A stretch of 64,000 nt of DNA from Sialis fuliginosa (GCA_961205875.1 OY540812.1:8556001-8620000); one strand, 5' to 3'; positions 48,864 through 61,401 are shown, counted from the first letter of the stretch. Numbers and translations are program-made. The notes: generated by a model not told the origin, from the sequence alone.

Positions 48864-49546
48864 ACTAGCGCATTAGACCCGGTGTTACCCACGGAAATAT
48901 CCAGAAAAGCATAGTGACCTAAAATATTCAACCCAATATGCCCACCCAACATACCTACCACAACACACGGTTCACTGCGAATTGTTTTTTCCCGACTTCA
49001 TGTTTACACAAAATATCCACAAATTATACACCTAAACCTAACCTACCCATTAGTGAAAACCGGAATAAAAAATCCTTTAAGTATTTACTGAGAAAATCGT
49101 GTAAAATTATATTTTCAAACTCCCAGGAAACACCAGATCTCGATATTTCGATATTTTACCTTTCTTGGAAGTGAAATGTTTTTTTGTAATTCAATTTTCA
49201 AGCAATATAGGTATTTAAAAAATATTTAATTGTTTACATAATATGTCAAAAATCATCCAATTTTCGATTAATTATACAAATAATAGAATTATGTATTCCA
49301 TGGCTAGATTCTATGTTTTTATATACCTAAATGGCAGTTGTATGCTGTGAAATCATGGAAATAAAACAAGACTTGATAAAGATTTGATGTTATATCTTAG
49401 GTTTTCATAAAATATGAATAGCCACGAACATGCACCGAAAAATTATCTTACTTTTGGTGAAAACCGCATTAATATCGGTTCAATAATTCCCGTGTCTATA
49501 AGCCTCATACAAACGAACATTAATTTTCATATACATATATATAGAG
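48864..49546 (+). mobile_element. Dispersed repeat copy 2 (ACTAGCGCATTAGACCCGG family)
   Basis: Same start, internal blocks and CGGTTCAATAATTCCCGTGT plus CAAACGAACATTAATTTTC end as the copy at 35,576, without the 1.2-kb insertion and with a collapsed ATGCCCACCC repeat. About 680 bp, no open frame of meaning. Its end runs into TATACATATATATAGAGA. Confidence 0.7.
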
Positions 49547-51390
49547 ATTTTAAAATAAAGTATAATAAATTGTTTACTACATTTAAATTTAAATAAATAA
49601 AAACAACAAATGTTTAATCAATGTTATTTAAAAAACTTTTTTTCGTTATACATAACATGTTTGTTTATCATTTATACATTGAAAATAATGTGCAATGTTC
49701 CAAAAATTCAATTCGACACTAATCGTCAGCAACAAAGAATGCAAAATATTTTGAATAAACCGAATTAATTAATAGCGAACAATACCTATATACCCTTTGT
49801 TTATTTACAATTCAAATTTCTCATTACGTAAATATATCTATTTTTATCCAATACAAACACGTATGCACAATTTCACGATCCCAGAACATTACCGAGTAAA
49901 CAAAAATGTAAATCAAACGAACACCACAATAAGTTTGTAATCCGTCAATATAAAAGCAAAAATCAAATACAATCTATGCAGTATAATCCTATAAATACCT
50001 AAAATCGAATGAGTTTTTTTTATATGATTTCCCCATAGATTTATGAAAATCCATTAGCTGTTTTCCCCGCATGAAATTATGTAAATTTCTGTTCAACATG
50101 ATGTTTAGTTATAAAAATAAGACAAGAGGAAAAATCTCTTCCCATTTGTAAACTTAAATTAAGTTATATTTTACCACAGCTCACTTTGCTATATCGCGTT
50201 GTTTTTCCTGTTGTCGTTTTGTGAATGCAGGAATTCAATTTCCATATATATGTTTATAAAAGGTATGCTCCTCTAAAGAGTTCATGTAATGAAAACAGAA
50301 CTATCATAAGATGTATTGCAATTATTCAAATTAATATGTACACATTTAATGAGGTTATATTATTAATTAATTTATTAAATATTGAATGCATTTGATAAAA
50401 CTTTATTAAGTGGTATGTATATATTAGAAATACATATGATGAAGAGCAAATAAAGTACATTTAAACTTTATGAGACTATTTTCAAGTAAATATTTTTGAT
50501 CATTATTGAAGGACTTTCGTATTTCAATAACTACTTCAAAATAAGGGTGCTACAAACCAAATTAAAATATAAATCTAGGGTATCATGTAATAGGTAATTT
50601 TCTGTATGTACAAATGATTTTCAGGCTGTCAGAATTTGTAAATAAAATTTACTGTGAAATTTTTAAATATAACTTATCTACGTTATGAATATTAAAATTA
50701 TAATTTTTAAATGTACTAATTTTTTAGATAAAAAATCATAATTATAAATTAAAGTGGAATACAAAATATATTTTTGTTCATTTACAAAATCAAATATTTC
50801 CCCAAAAAATCACACACAAAATTTTCCTTCAGTCAACATTATCTTCAACAACTAAAACGTTAACTTCCCTATATATTACTCAGTGGGGGTATCAAGCAAC
50901 AACTGGAAATTGGAGAGACAGAGAGAGAAAGTAGTGAAATAACAGAGAATGCCAATTAAAAAGTTTCTCTGAACTGTTTGCACTGCTCTCATTTAACCGC
51001 GCTATTAGATAATTGCATTAACTTTATAACTCTCTATACGATCGGTGAAGTTTGGACATTTGGAACGTGCCTGTTTCTCATTAGATGTATTTATTTGAAA
51101 TGAATTATTTTGTTTGAATAGGCTCGCAATGCAACATTGAAAATGTTTACATAAATTCAGTTTAATTAAGATTCGTATATAATTGAAGCAAACTATATGC
51201 AGTTCTTGCTGAATTTATAAGTGTATACATTAAAGCTGCTGTAGCTATGCAGTGGTATTTTGCTGTACAAAGATAATGAATATAAAATACTCCAATTTAT
51301 AGTAGATTCCCAGAAAGAAAATATGTCTTTTAGTAGTTAGTTAGATTTTGGGTACTTAATACTATAAATATTTAGTTTATATCGATTTTA
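49547..51390. other. AT-rich non-coding DNA
   Basis: No feature recognised. A GAGAGACAGAGAGAGAAAG purine run lies near 50,915. Confidence 0.5.
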
Positions 51391-51980
51391 ATCAGGTACT
51401 TGAAACCTGAACCATTATATTTCATAGTCAATGAACCTGAATCTGAATCCGAACCTTTTTATGGATAACTGATGACCATATATTTTTAAATGGTTCAATA
51501 AATTATTTTTAATATTTTAAAATTTTTCTTCAATAATTTTTAAAAGAGATTATAAAATGTACTAATACTGGAAATCTGTTTGAATTTTATGGTATGATGT
51601 GACTTATCAAGTCAACTACTAAAATTTACATTTTTTTTACTTTCAATTTTAATTCTATAACTGGATTACATTTCAATTTGCAAAAATCTATTTTCAATCT
51701 TTAAAATCTTATTTTATTTTTTGCCCTTTTTTAGCAATATTTTAATGGCAATCAAGTTTTTTTTTCTTCTTCAGAAAATGTTTTATTTGTTAATTTTTTT
51801 TCGAACAAAATTATTTTCTTTTAATTACAAACTTGAATTCGAACCCAAGCATGAACCCTAAAAAAATAACGGTTATTGAATCCAACGAGTTTGCAACATG
51901 TTGAACCCAAACCCGTACCGAAATTAATATTTGAATCCGAACCATAGATAAATTTCGGTTAAAATCCCTGATTTTAATAC
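51390..51980. repeat. Region with degenerate GAACCYGAA hexamers and inverted ends
   Basis: GATTTTAATCAGG near 51,383 is echoed in inverse orientation by CCTGATTTTAAT near 51,968. Between them lie GAACCTGAATCTGAATCCGA near 51,434 and related GAACCC/GAATCC words near 51,840-51,945. A similar GAACTCGAACTCGAATTCCG tract is at about 19,410. Possibly a decayed inverted-repeat element of unknown type. Confidence 0.3.
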
Positions 51981-53529
51981 TGTTATTTCGATTTTGAAAA
52001 TAAAAAACAAACACCAGTATTAAGTTTTTAGTCCAGTATTGTAATCACCAACCATAATCATGGATAATTAACTTTGTAAAATGAACGTTAAATATTTAAC
52101 GCACACAATAAAATCATCAGATTAAACAATTCAAAAATCATATTTCAATAAATGAATATCGAATTATATTATGAACACTGCAAGATATTATTACCAAACA
52201 TTAATACTATTTAAAAACCATTAAACATACTAAAATTCGGGTATTTTGTTTTGACTACATAAACTAATGATTATGAAAATACATTTAGAAAATAAAAATA
52301 ATTTATAACGTTTGTAACAAAATATGCCGTGTTAATATACGCATTTACATTCAATACGTAATACAGTGCACAGGATATTAAATAATCTATTTGAATTGTA
52401 GATCAGCACACATATGGCTGCTGTATTTGGATACAAACAAAATAACTATATTTATTACATAGGTATTGTTTATTACATAATTTATAGGTACAATTAAATA
52501 TTGAACAGTAATGAAAATGTAATGATCATAAACAAAAAACCAGCGTAAGTAATATAATTAATAAAAAAAAAATATCTTAATAGGTAGGTATATATTCAAA
52601 CTATACAATTTTTTTTGAAGCTGGTGTAAATCTTTTAGTATAAACTTAACTTAAGATCTTGGACATGTACAGTATACCTATACCTACCACGTTTATTTCT
52701 GAATACTATCTGATAATATGAAAGATATAAAACAATTCCGTTAATTATTTTGGTGGCTTGTGCTGATTTAATAACATTTTAAGACTTTTTAAGATAAATT
52801 GTTGTTACTTTTGTTTATTATTTTGAGAAACATACTGTCTAATAGGTAATAATTAATTTAATTTATTTTTTTATAAAACAATGATATCGATATATATTTT
52901 ATATTCAAAATTAGAACTTATCGCAAGAAAGTTTTTGATTTTAACAGAAGAAATGTCTGTATACATTTTTGGAATAAACCTTCATAAAGTATATAAAGTA
53001 TATATATCTACGAACGAGTTATTTCATATATTATTATTGACATTCCATGTACGTGAAATGTTCACTACATAACAATATGTGCTTAAATTATACGCTTGCT
53101 TTATAATCTATGTAACACAAACAAGTTATCTGTCTCCACACGTGCTGAAATGTGCCGGCTTACGGGAGACGATAGATAAATTAACAATATACGTATAAAC
53201 ACACTGTTAACAAACAATAGGAGTTATAGAGGAGACACATTTTAGAGCTCGAATCAAATTAATTACTCTTCATCCTACATGGCTCGTGGACTTTACCTAT
53301 TGTGTCGTTACTATGCTTCGGAACGCTACGTTTCCAGCAAAATGTTGTTTCAGTTTATCGTAATTTGATGCTTCTTAGTGTGTTAATAGAAGATGCATTT
53401 TGACCTTTTGACTGTGAAAATTGTATATTTTATTTTCAGTAAACGTGGTTTCAAGAAAATGATAATTAATTTTAGCATCAACTCTAAACTTTATGAATGC
53501 TTGTTTTTAATGTATAACATAGGGAAAAA
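51981..53529. other. AT-rich non-coding DNA
   Basis: A mixed-composition patch lies at about 53,130-53,345. Short AT-rich frames such as 52,881-53,072 are unrecognised. Confidence 0.45.
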
Positions 53530-54080
53530 AAGTGTTACCAAGACGTGAATAGGTGATTCCGAAGGTTTTTGGTGTGCTGAAATCTAATCCGTTACTCAAA
53601 ATTGCTCAATTCGTTCTGGTTATCGACATATCCTAACCTAAAAATGCCAAAAATAACGATTTTGGACATATTTGTATATTACCAAGCAAGCATTTGTTTT
53701 AAAGTTCGCGTTTACCTTCTTTTTCTTTTAAAATAAACTTTTACTTTTTTTCGTCTAATTACTTCAGTTTGAAGATTTTGATATTTTTTTTCGTAGCTTG
53801 TACTCTAATATAAATAAAAAATTGAATATCTTCAAATTAGTAGGTATATCTCGACGAAAAAATCGTACGATGAACAGAGAAAGATAGTACTATTTTTTGC
53901 TGTGAACAAAAACATTAGAAAAAATGCCTGTTTGGTAATATATTTATAAAAGTGCCCAAAATCGTCATGTTTGGTACTTTTAGGTTAGAACTTGAGCTAA
54001 TTAAGAAATATTGGGCACGAATTCAGATTCAGCATGCCAAAAACTTATAAGACCGTTTATTCAGGTCTTGGGCGTAAAAC
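53530..54080. mobile_element. Fold-back MITE, about 550 bp
   Basis: Outer arms of about 180 bp are inverted copies. Mirrored blocks include CCAAGACGTGAATA versus CCAAGACCTGAATA, GTTTTTGG-GTGCTGAA, CTAACCTAAAA, ACGATTTTGG and TATATTACCAA. The arms differ by substitutions and small gaps. The central part near 53,750-53,890 shows weaker inverted similarity. No frame and no clear target duplication. Confidence 0.65.
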
Positions 54081-54374
54081 AAAAAAATATTTTTTTATTC
54101 ACCTGGGTAGTATAATATTATTTATAATTTTTATTTGTTCTTATTGATTCATATCTAGATTATAATATTAATACTATAATAAAAGCTGCAGTAAAATACC
54201 TTTTGTAGAGTGTATGCATTTTTATAAACGAATAGAAATTATGTAAAAGGATATTGTTTTTTTAATATTTTATGAATGCATATAGCATTAGATTTCAAGG
54301 ATATATATCATTTTTCACAAATACATCATTCAATTCAAACAGAAAATCTACTATGAATAGTCATATAGTTTTTG
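54081..54374. other. AT-rich non-coding DNA
   Basis: No feature recognised. Confidence 0.5.
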
Positions 54375-54484
54375 ATGATAGCAGTCGTTTCATTGAACGA
54401 GAAGCTCGAATATCGAGAAAGAACTTGTTGCGCTAGAAAATCGAGAAAGAGTTATTGAATTACGATAAAAAGAAATGAGATAGT
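54375..54484 (+). pseudogene. Relic of a charged coiled-coil protein tail (Myb/SANT-like?)
   Basis: One frame reads ELVALENRERVIELR, stop, KEMR. Just upstream another frame reads SRFIEREARISRK, and the two join by a one-base frameshift near 54,422. Such Glu/Arg/Leu-rich tails with an 'RExxIELREKEM' rhythm are typical of insect Myb/SANT-like proteins, including those linked to Harbinger transposons. Only the tail is present; no DNA-binding domain was found upstream. Confidence 0.3.
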
Positions 54485-55670
54485 AATACTACTTTCGGGG
54501 TTCTTTTTGTGTGTATAGAAATGATTTATGATGAAGTGTTCTGTGTATTGAAAAATAATGATTACGTTAAACGAAAATCTTTCTTGTATTCAGGTTTCTT
54601 ATTTGAACAAGCATGAAGTTTATTATTTACTTTTATATTTTCGTATTGTTTTGTAAAAAATATTATTCGCGTTAATGGATCAATCTTTCCTAGCTAGCTT
54701 TTTCCATTTTTTAATAAAGCACAATTACGAAATTTAATAATTTAATTTAAGTAGACGATTTCTAATGCAAAAAAGCATAGCAAATATTCTGTTAAAATTG
54801 GTATGAAATATGTGTCACGTATTCATGAGTAAAGTACGTGTTCAAAAATATAAAAATATATGACATCAATTTTAGTACAATTTTGTAAGCTTTCACGTCG
54901 TTAAAGTATTTTCAATACCCGAGAACTGTACCGTGTTAGTATGTGCAAGTGGAGAATACAAAAGGTTCTTATTCTGTCAGTGCTTTAAATCCATAATAAA
55001 TTATATTTCTGATACGTGTTGTATGATAAAATAGCATTAAAATAAAAATCCTACATAGATATATGTATTATGTATGTACAATTGTGCATATACATAATCA
55101 TAATATATACATACATACACATAATGTATTGTACATTAACTATATTATAGAGATATTAACCAACAATAAGTATTAGTATGTAGTTATTTAAAATTTGGAA
55201 TTGGTAAGTATAAAAATATACCGTGTGGTGAAAGATGAAAAAATAAAACTAGGTATACTTATTAAATTACATCTTTGAAATCATCATAAGTAAAATCAAT
55301 TCTTACTAGCATTGTTTCTAGAATTCAATATTTACAAGAATAATCAACAAAACAACAGAAATGTTTGCAATAGCTGCTAAAAACTATAAAACGTTTGTTT
55401 GATCATCAGTTCCGATTCTCTTTCTGTTCGCACAAATACAATTAGGTTATTTTCTAAAACAGTGACTACAAACAATAAATTGATTTATCGATATTATTTA
55501 GAATTGTTGATGATAGAGTAATTGTTAATTTAAAAATGTTTATTAAGTTATCTAATTTGTTTTACAAATAATTTATTTTTGTAATAAACGAATCACTATT
55601 AAAACTTCAGCCATAAACGATATGTTATTTTGAAATGCTTCTAGTTCTGGTGATGGTGTATATATTTAGA
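54485..55670. other. AT-rich non-coding DNA
   Basis: TATGTA/TACATA simple sequence at about 55,060-55,125. Nothing else. Confidence 0.5.
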
Positions 55671-56304
55671 TTTAAGTGCATTTTGAAATGTTTTATAAGT
55701 ATAAAATGTTGTAGTCAGAAAAGAGATTTTTTTATTTTTATTTTACTTTAACAATAACAGGCAAAACGTAAGATATTTGTAATTAGAAGTTCATAGTAAG
55801 CACTACGTAGATCTTTTCCTTTATAAAATTTTTGTTTCTATTTGTTTGTTAATCCAAAATGACTCATTTGTTAGTTGAAATGAAGCTATATTATTATATA
55901 CTAAAAAGTTGTGTACATTTTGAACAGCACTGTTGTAAGTAATACAACAAGTACATTGACGACGACGCCAGCGTCATTAATGCGGACTTTAAGTGCATTT
56001 TGAAATGTTTTTTAAGTATAAAATGTTGTTGTCAGAAAAGAGATTTTTTTATTTTTATTTTACTTTAACAATAACAGGCAAAACGTAAGATATTTGTAAT
56101 TAAAAGTTAATAGTAAGCACTGCGTTGATCTTTTCCTTTATAAAATTTTTGATTCTATTTGTTTGTTAATCCAAAATGACTCATTTGTTAGTTGAAATAA
56201 AGCTATATTATTATATACTAAAAAGTTGTGTACATTTTGAACAGCACTGTTGTAAGTAATACAACAAGTACATTGACGACGATGCCAGCGTCGTTAATGC
56301 GGAC
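55671..56304 (+). repeat. 317-bp tandem duplication
   Basis: Copy 1 is 55671-55987 and copy 2 55988-56304. Both start TTTAAGTGCATTTTGAAATG and end in ACGCCAGCGTCATTAATGCGG-type sequence (GACGATGCCAGCGTCGTTAA in copy 2). Differences are few, so the duplication is relatively recent. The last 50 bp of each unit are GC-rich, unlike the rest. No coding frame. Confidence 0.9.
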
Positions 56305-57080
56305 AAGAGGCGACGTCGGGACGCTTTCTGTTTTGATAGCATTAATGAGTTGTTTCCATTGGCCTAACATAACATCGAAGTTCCCCCCGGAATAATAATT
56401 ACTGTTACGCGCAGTGAAACGATCAAGATCGCCGTTAGGAAAATATGCTCACCGAAAATTTTCCTCCTTTTACTTTGTATTGTTTTTGTTTTATATTACT
56501 GTCCATTGTGTTTGTGTGAAAAAAAATTATATTATTTCTGGAAAACGCATAAAACTGTTGTGTTAAATTCTTCATTAACTGTTAATGTAACGTATTTTTT
56601 TGATTTATTCATTTAATTAATATATTTTTAAAATACTTATAGCGTCGAAATTCGCTATTCATTTGTACCTTGATTTACATTCATTTTGAAATAGACTGTA
56701 TAACATTTTTTTATGTTTTATTTAAGTACAGTTATCATGATTTGTATATAAAAAAAGATAATCTTTTCACAAACATATGTATGTCTATATTTGTTATACA
56801 TTTGGAGGGTATCAAGAAATATATTACGGATTGAAAACGAATATACATAAAAATGCAAACAAGAGACATTTGCAGTACAAGTTTAGCGTGATGTGCAAGC
56901 TCAAATCAGGTTAACCGCGACCTTTGCTAAATTTGGAATCCGGTTTGATCCGGGACAAGTCCCGGTGGGACGGCTCCGGGTTATCGCTTCTATTTGCCGG
57001 ATTACGAGCCGGAAAATTCTCATGACGCGAGAAGTGACGTCGTCGTACTAGTCTGCAACGGTGATCTTACGTTTCAGATG
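56305..57080. other. Non-coding DNA with two GC-rich islands
   Basis: Islands at about 56,305-56,460 and 56,900-57,080 flank AT-rich DNA. The second contains CGGTTTGATCCGGGACAAGT, CCCGGTGGGACGGCTCCGGG and GACGTCGTCGTAC. Several frames are open across it in more than one register, so coding cannot be inferred. Candidate conserved regulatory DNA. Confidence 0.3.
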
Positions 57081-58302
57081 GATTTTCTTCATGACAAATT
57101 TTATGTCTTTTCCGCAGTACACAATGTAACTCGATGTTGGTATTATTGATTTTCCTAATAAACTTATGCTGATATCTTGAAATATTTATTATAATTATTT
57201 CTATACAAAGGGCATAGGGGAATAAGTATATGAAAATTGCCCCCAAAAGATATTTATGTACATTAAAGACTGTTAAACCTGATCTGAAGTCTATTTTTTA
57301 TAATAGTTTCTATTGTTTTGTGATGATAATGATACGATATTTAGAGCCCAAATATTATTTCAGAATTTTTTTTTTTTGAAGCTAAGCTTACAAAGTATAA
57401 CCAAACTGATTGCTAAGTTTGATAACAATTTTAAATAAAGGCATAAATCGTTAATAATACTGCCATTTTATTTTTGTTATATCTCTAAAAACATGGAAAA
57501 TATATAGGATTTTTAAAAAGAGGACTATATTTGGCGACTAAACTTAATATTAAAACATAATTTTAAATACCGACTACGGAAAACAAGTTACGAAATTTCT
57601 ATATTTAATTAAAAATTTAATAAATAAGAATAACTTAGTGCTTTTCTTATAAATCATACACCCATACATCAAACAAGTTTCTCTAAAGTTAAAGTAGTTT
57701 TAAGTAAATTAAATTGAACACTTCAATCTATATGTCCATTCAAATCTTTTATTGATCGTTTTTGTATCGAAGAGACTTTACCTGTCGATTCATAGTCTGG
57801 AAGTATCTTAGGGAAATATAGATGAATGAGACCGATTCCCTGCTTTCTGATTGGCTACCGGGATACTCATTTCCTCTGATTCAATGTAGATTTATAGACC
57901 ATTTACTCTAATAAAATACACCTTGCTATCGGCATCGGGGATATCATTATACAACGATCTCTGTACACAAAGTAGTTTTATCACTCCCCTATCTCTATCT
58001 TTCTCTGGTCTCTTTACATATACTATGTTCATCTTTATCACATGTATGAGTCTATTCAATTTGATGGAATACTCTGAAATATTTCCTTCCTTGTTTGATA
58101 AAACGTAACAAAGGAATAGCTTCTCTGTCAACGTATTCTGTTTGTATATTCAATTTATTGAAGCAAAGGTTTTTATCAGAAATTATTAGGACTTTTACTA
58201 TTGAAATAAGTGTGAAATATGTTTCATTGCTCTATGCCATTAGGGATTGGATTGTAATGTAAAATCACATTATTTAAATAAACCTTTATTGTTCCATTCA
58301 TT
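57081..58302. other. AT-rich non-coding DNA
   Basis: Opposed frames at about 57,892-58,131 are unrecognised and treated as chance. Confidence 0.45.
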
Positions 58303-58615
58303 CCTTTGTGAACGCAGACAGTGATGTTATTAAAGAATATGTCTTGTATTCGTTTGTATTTCAATAAATAAAATAATATTCGGTGAAAAATGTTTTATAT
58401 GACAAAACATGAAATAGAATTATTTTGCAAGACGCGACTGGATTAATATTTTATAGTTTTATTGGTCTCTTTGTGACTGCAGATAGTAATGTTATTGAAG
58501 AAAATTTCAATATATGTATGTCTTGTATATTAATTCATTTATATTTCAGTAAAGAAAAAAATATTAGTGCAAAATGTAATGTATGTATAAGATTCGAGTG
58601 GGTTAATATTTTTTG
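58303..58615 (+). repeat. Diverged tandem duplication, about 165-bp period
   Basis: CCTTTGTGAACGCAGACAGT at 58303 matches TCTTTGTGACTGCAGATAGT-like sequence at 58468. Both continue through GTTATT-AAGA, ATGTCTTGTAT, TATTTCA and a GCGACTGGATTAATATTTT/TCGAGTGGGTTAATATTTT end. The copies are well diverged. Confidence 0.65.
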
Positions 58616-59802
58616 AGTGAGAATATTAACGAGACCGACAAAAAAAGTAAATTATTAGAAATTGTAAAAAGCATATATGGAAATTGTTTTACAAACGTTT
58701 ACAAAAACGTATTGGTCCAGTTTTGCGTGAAGCCCTAGTTAAAAATAGCATAGGGATATGTTACAAAATATTTCATCGAAAGAATTTCAAGTCCACATAA
58801 CTTATTTTCATGGCATATAAAATGTTATATTATCAACTATAAATTTCACAAATGAAACTAGTCGGACACTTAAATTGATTTATATAAATAATTAAAAACT
58901 TTATTTAAGTCTATTTTATAATGAGTTATATGTAGAAAATTCCACAGATTTTTATTCATTTTAAAAATATTCACTTTAAAACTTCCAACTTGTGCATCCA
59001 TAATTCCATACCGAAGAAAACAATTGAAAAATAATAATATAACATCCCCTTTTTGTATTTAGCGATTCAATTATTGAAAATATGATTTCTAATGTTGAAT
59101 ATTCAAAAATCAATCATGTATTAACATTGCGAACCCTTATTTAAAAATGAATGAAGTTTTAGAATTTAATTTGATGTAATAAATTATGACTTTTAAATAT
59201 ATTCATTCAAATTAAAAAATAACAATACGTAATTGAGCAGTCCATAAAAATAATAAAACAAATTTATATTCTTTATTTTCATAGCCGTCTTTTCATGGTT
59301 GGTTGCATGAAATTTCCATCCCTCTGCAAAACCCGGATGTATATTATATGCATAGAACCGCGTTGCAGAGTAATACGCATTTTCTACACTAAAACAGAAA
59401 CCTCAGTGTGTAGTAGAGGAATAATTAAACGCAGAATTTGTAAAAATGCATATTTATGAGAACCGTAGTGGATACTGAAGTTGTTCTGCATAACCCAAAA
59501 AGGGGGTGAATAAAATAAGAATAGCGGGGATTTGAATGATAAATTCTGTACGCGAACTTAATTGTTCCGATCTTCCTCTCAAAAACTCTCTGATAAATGT
59601 CATATAATGATGTATGTATAGTGTATACCTAGAATTTTCGCCTGCCATTATTCAGGATTGTGCGAAAAATTCATATGCATATGTGTGTATGAAATGGTTT
59701 TTGATGGGCACATGTATGTACAAATATAAACTCTTTGTCGGCAGATACATATGCTATTTTTAGTACTATAAATAAAAATTACACAGTTATTGGCAAAATC
59801 CG
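58616..59802. other. AT-rich non-coding DNA
   Basis: No feature recognised. Confidence 0.5.
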
Positions 59803-59995
59803 TACAAGGTAGCCTCAGAAGCTCGGCGCGAGAGACATTATACAAAATACATCATCTTGGGTGCCCAAATGTGGAGAGGGGGAATGATGTGCCTAATCAT
59901 AACAACTGTAGCTTTGTAACTCGGTGCAAAAAGGGGAAAATACGTCATCTGGGGTACCCAAACTGATTGGTCAAAAGCTACTGAGGCAACCTGTA
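59803..59995. mobile_element. Small MITE with about 20-bp inverted ends
   Basis: The left end TACAAGGTAGCCTCAGAAGC matches the right end read on the minus strand, TACAGGTTGCCTCAGTAGC, with one gap. Inside, AAATACATCATCTTGGGTGC and AAATACGTCATCTGGGGTAC are direct, diverged copies about 85 bp apart. 193 bp, no coding capacity. The duplication is unclear (possibly TA). Confidence 0.6.
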
Positions 59996-60539
59996 TATTT
60001 ACTAGCCTGCTATATGAAAAACATATGTATACCTATGTACTATGAGCTTCAAAAATCGTCTGCTACCCTAAAGGTCAGAATCGCTTACAACAGATATAAA
60101 AATATTAAGACAAACATAATCGGTTATCTTTTTATAGGGCGGAGCTTTACACAAATATACGTCTATTTCGTTAATTAATTTTATAACAACATATTTAAAT
60201 ATAAATATATAAAATTTGGAATATCAAATATTTATTGTCACAAAATTTACAATAGATTACATAATAATTTAATCTTACAATGAACGAGTTTTTAAAATAT
60301 CTGTCTTTGTTTGGTATATGGAGAAATGATTTAATTATTATAATAATCAAATCGGAGGAGCCTACTAAATTTGTGATAAGCTAATTTTAATGAAAATTGG
60401 TCGACCACTTCTGCATGCGACTCTACATACAATGTGCTTACTAACTACCAACTTAACAAAAGTTTCAGGTCAAGTTGAAGAAACAAACTGACATATGAAA
60501 ATAAAATAGAGCACACAGTTAATATTTCATTGTCGTCCA
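59996..60539. other. AT-rich non-coding DNA
   Basis: No feature recognised. Confidence 0.5.
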
Positions 60540-60740
60540 TTGTGTTTAGAATAAATAGTGACACGTCCTCTAAGACGCGCGTAACCGACACCTCGGTGGT
60601 CTACACTCGGGTGAGTGCTGTTGGCATTTTATGTCAACCTAACGCACACTGCAACAGTCGACATGAGATATTACCACGCCAGCTGCTGTTGCCAACATCG
60701 CGGATCCAGGTATTTCTGATCGTTCAATTGGCCGGATCGG
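60540..60740 (+). other. GC-rich island with an exon-like segment and strong donor
   Basis: CATTGTGTTTAG ending at 60547 resembles an acceptor. It is followed by about 63 bp of open, coding-like sequence (INSDTSSKTRVTDTSVVYTR) up to CTCGG|GTGAGT at about 60,611, a strong donor match. The frame stays open to 60,745. The remainder of the island contains a CAGCTG E-box near 60,680. I do not recognise the peptide. It may be an internal exon of a gene with long introns or a conserved non-coding block. Confidence 0.25.
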
Positions 60741-61240
60741 ATTGAAATATATGGATTTGAACTTTACAGTTGGCAGCACTTGTGGAATTTCTTATACGCA
60801 GGATTTCTGCGCGTTTGTATTCGTGTCGTTGTTCTTTTGTTTCTGTTGACACCACATGTATCTAATTTAACTTACATGATGTCATCGTTTTTTTTTTATT
60901 ATTAAATCGTTCATTTTGTTAAATACCTTCTAAAATCTGTTTTATTTATTTCTTGGAAATAATATTTACATATTAAATATATGTACTCGTACATACATGC
61001 CATTTTGACACAAAACATACATTGAAGACATATTAATGAGCAGAATTTCCCAGTTGCTTTACTGGTGTACATTTCAGAGTCAGTGAATGCCATTGTGACT
61101 AGCTGCTTTCAAAATGTAAGCACCGCTTTAAAATGGTTGCAGTGATGATTGTTTATATTTTATTTTTACATTTTTATTAAATCAATTATCGCAGAGATTA
61201 AACTAATTTTAGACTCTTTAAGCTTTCTAACAATAAAAAT
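60741..61240. other. AT-rich non-coding DNA
   Basis: No feature recognised. Confidence 0.5.
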
Positions 61241-61315
61241 CTCATTAAAATCGGTTCAGTATTTTACGTCAAGCCGAAACAAATGAATAGATATGCGGAC
61301 AAACATTTAAAAAAG
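61241..61315 (+). repeat. Relic with the CGGTTCAGTA module
   Basis: TTAAAATCGGTTCAGTATTT followed by CCGAAACAAATGAATAG matches the 3' module of the repeats ending at 10.06, 30.02, 37.55 and 49.55 kb. The upstream part is not recognisable. Confidence 0.45.
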
Positions 61316-61401
61316 TATTTATCAGAATATTGCATGTAAAACTACGTATATAAGAAAAAAATCGTTGTAAATACAGAGCTCATAGATTCATATATAATTA
61401 T

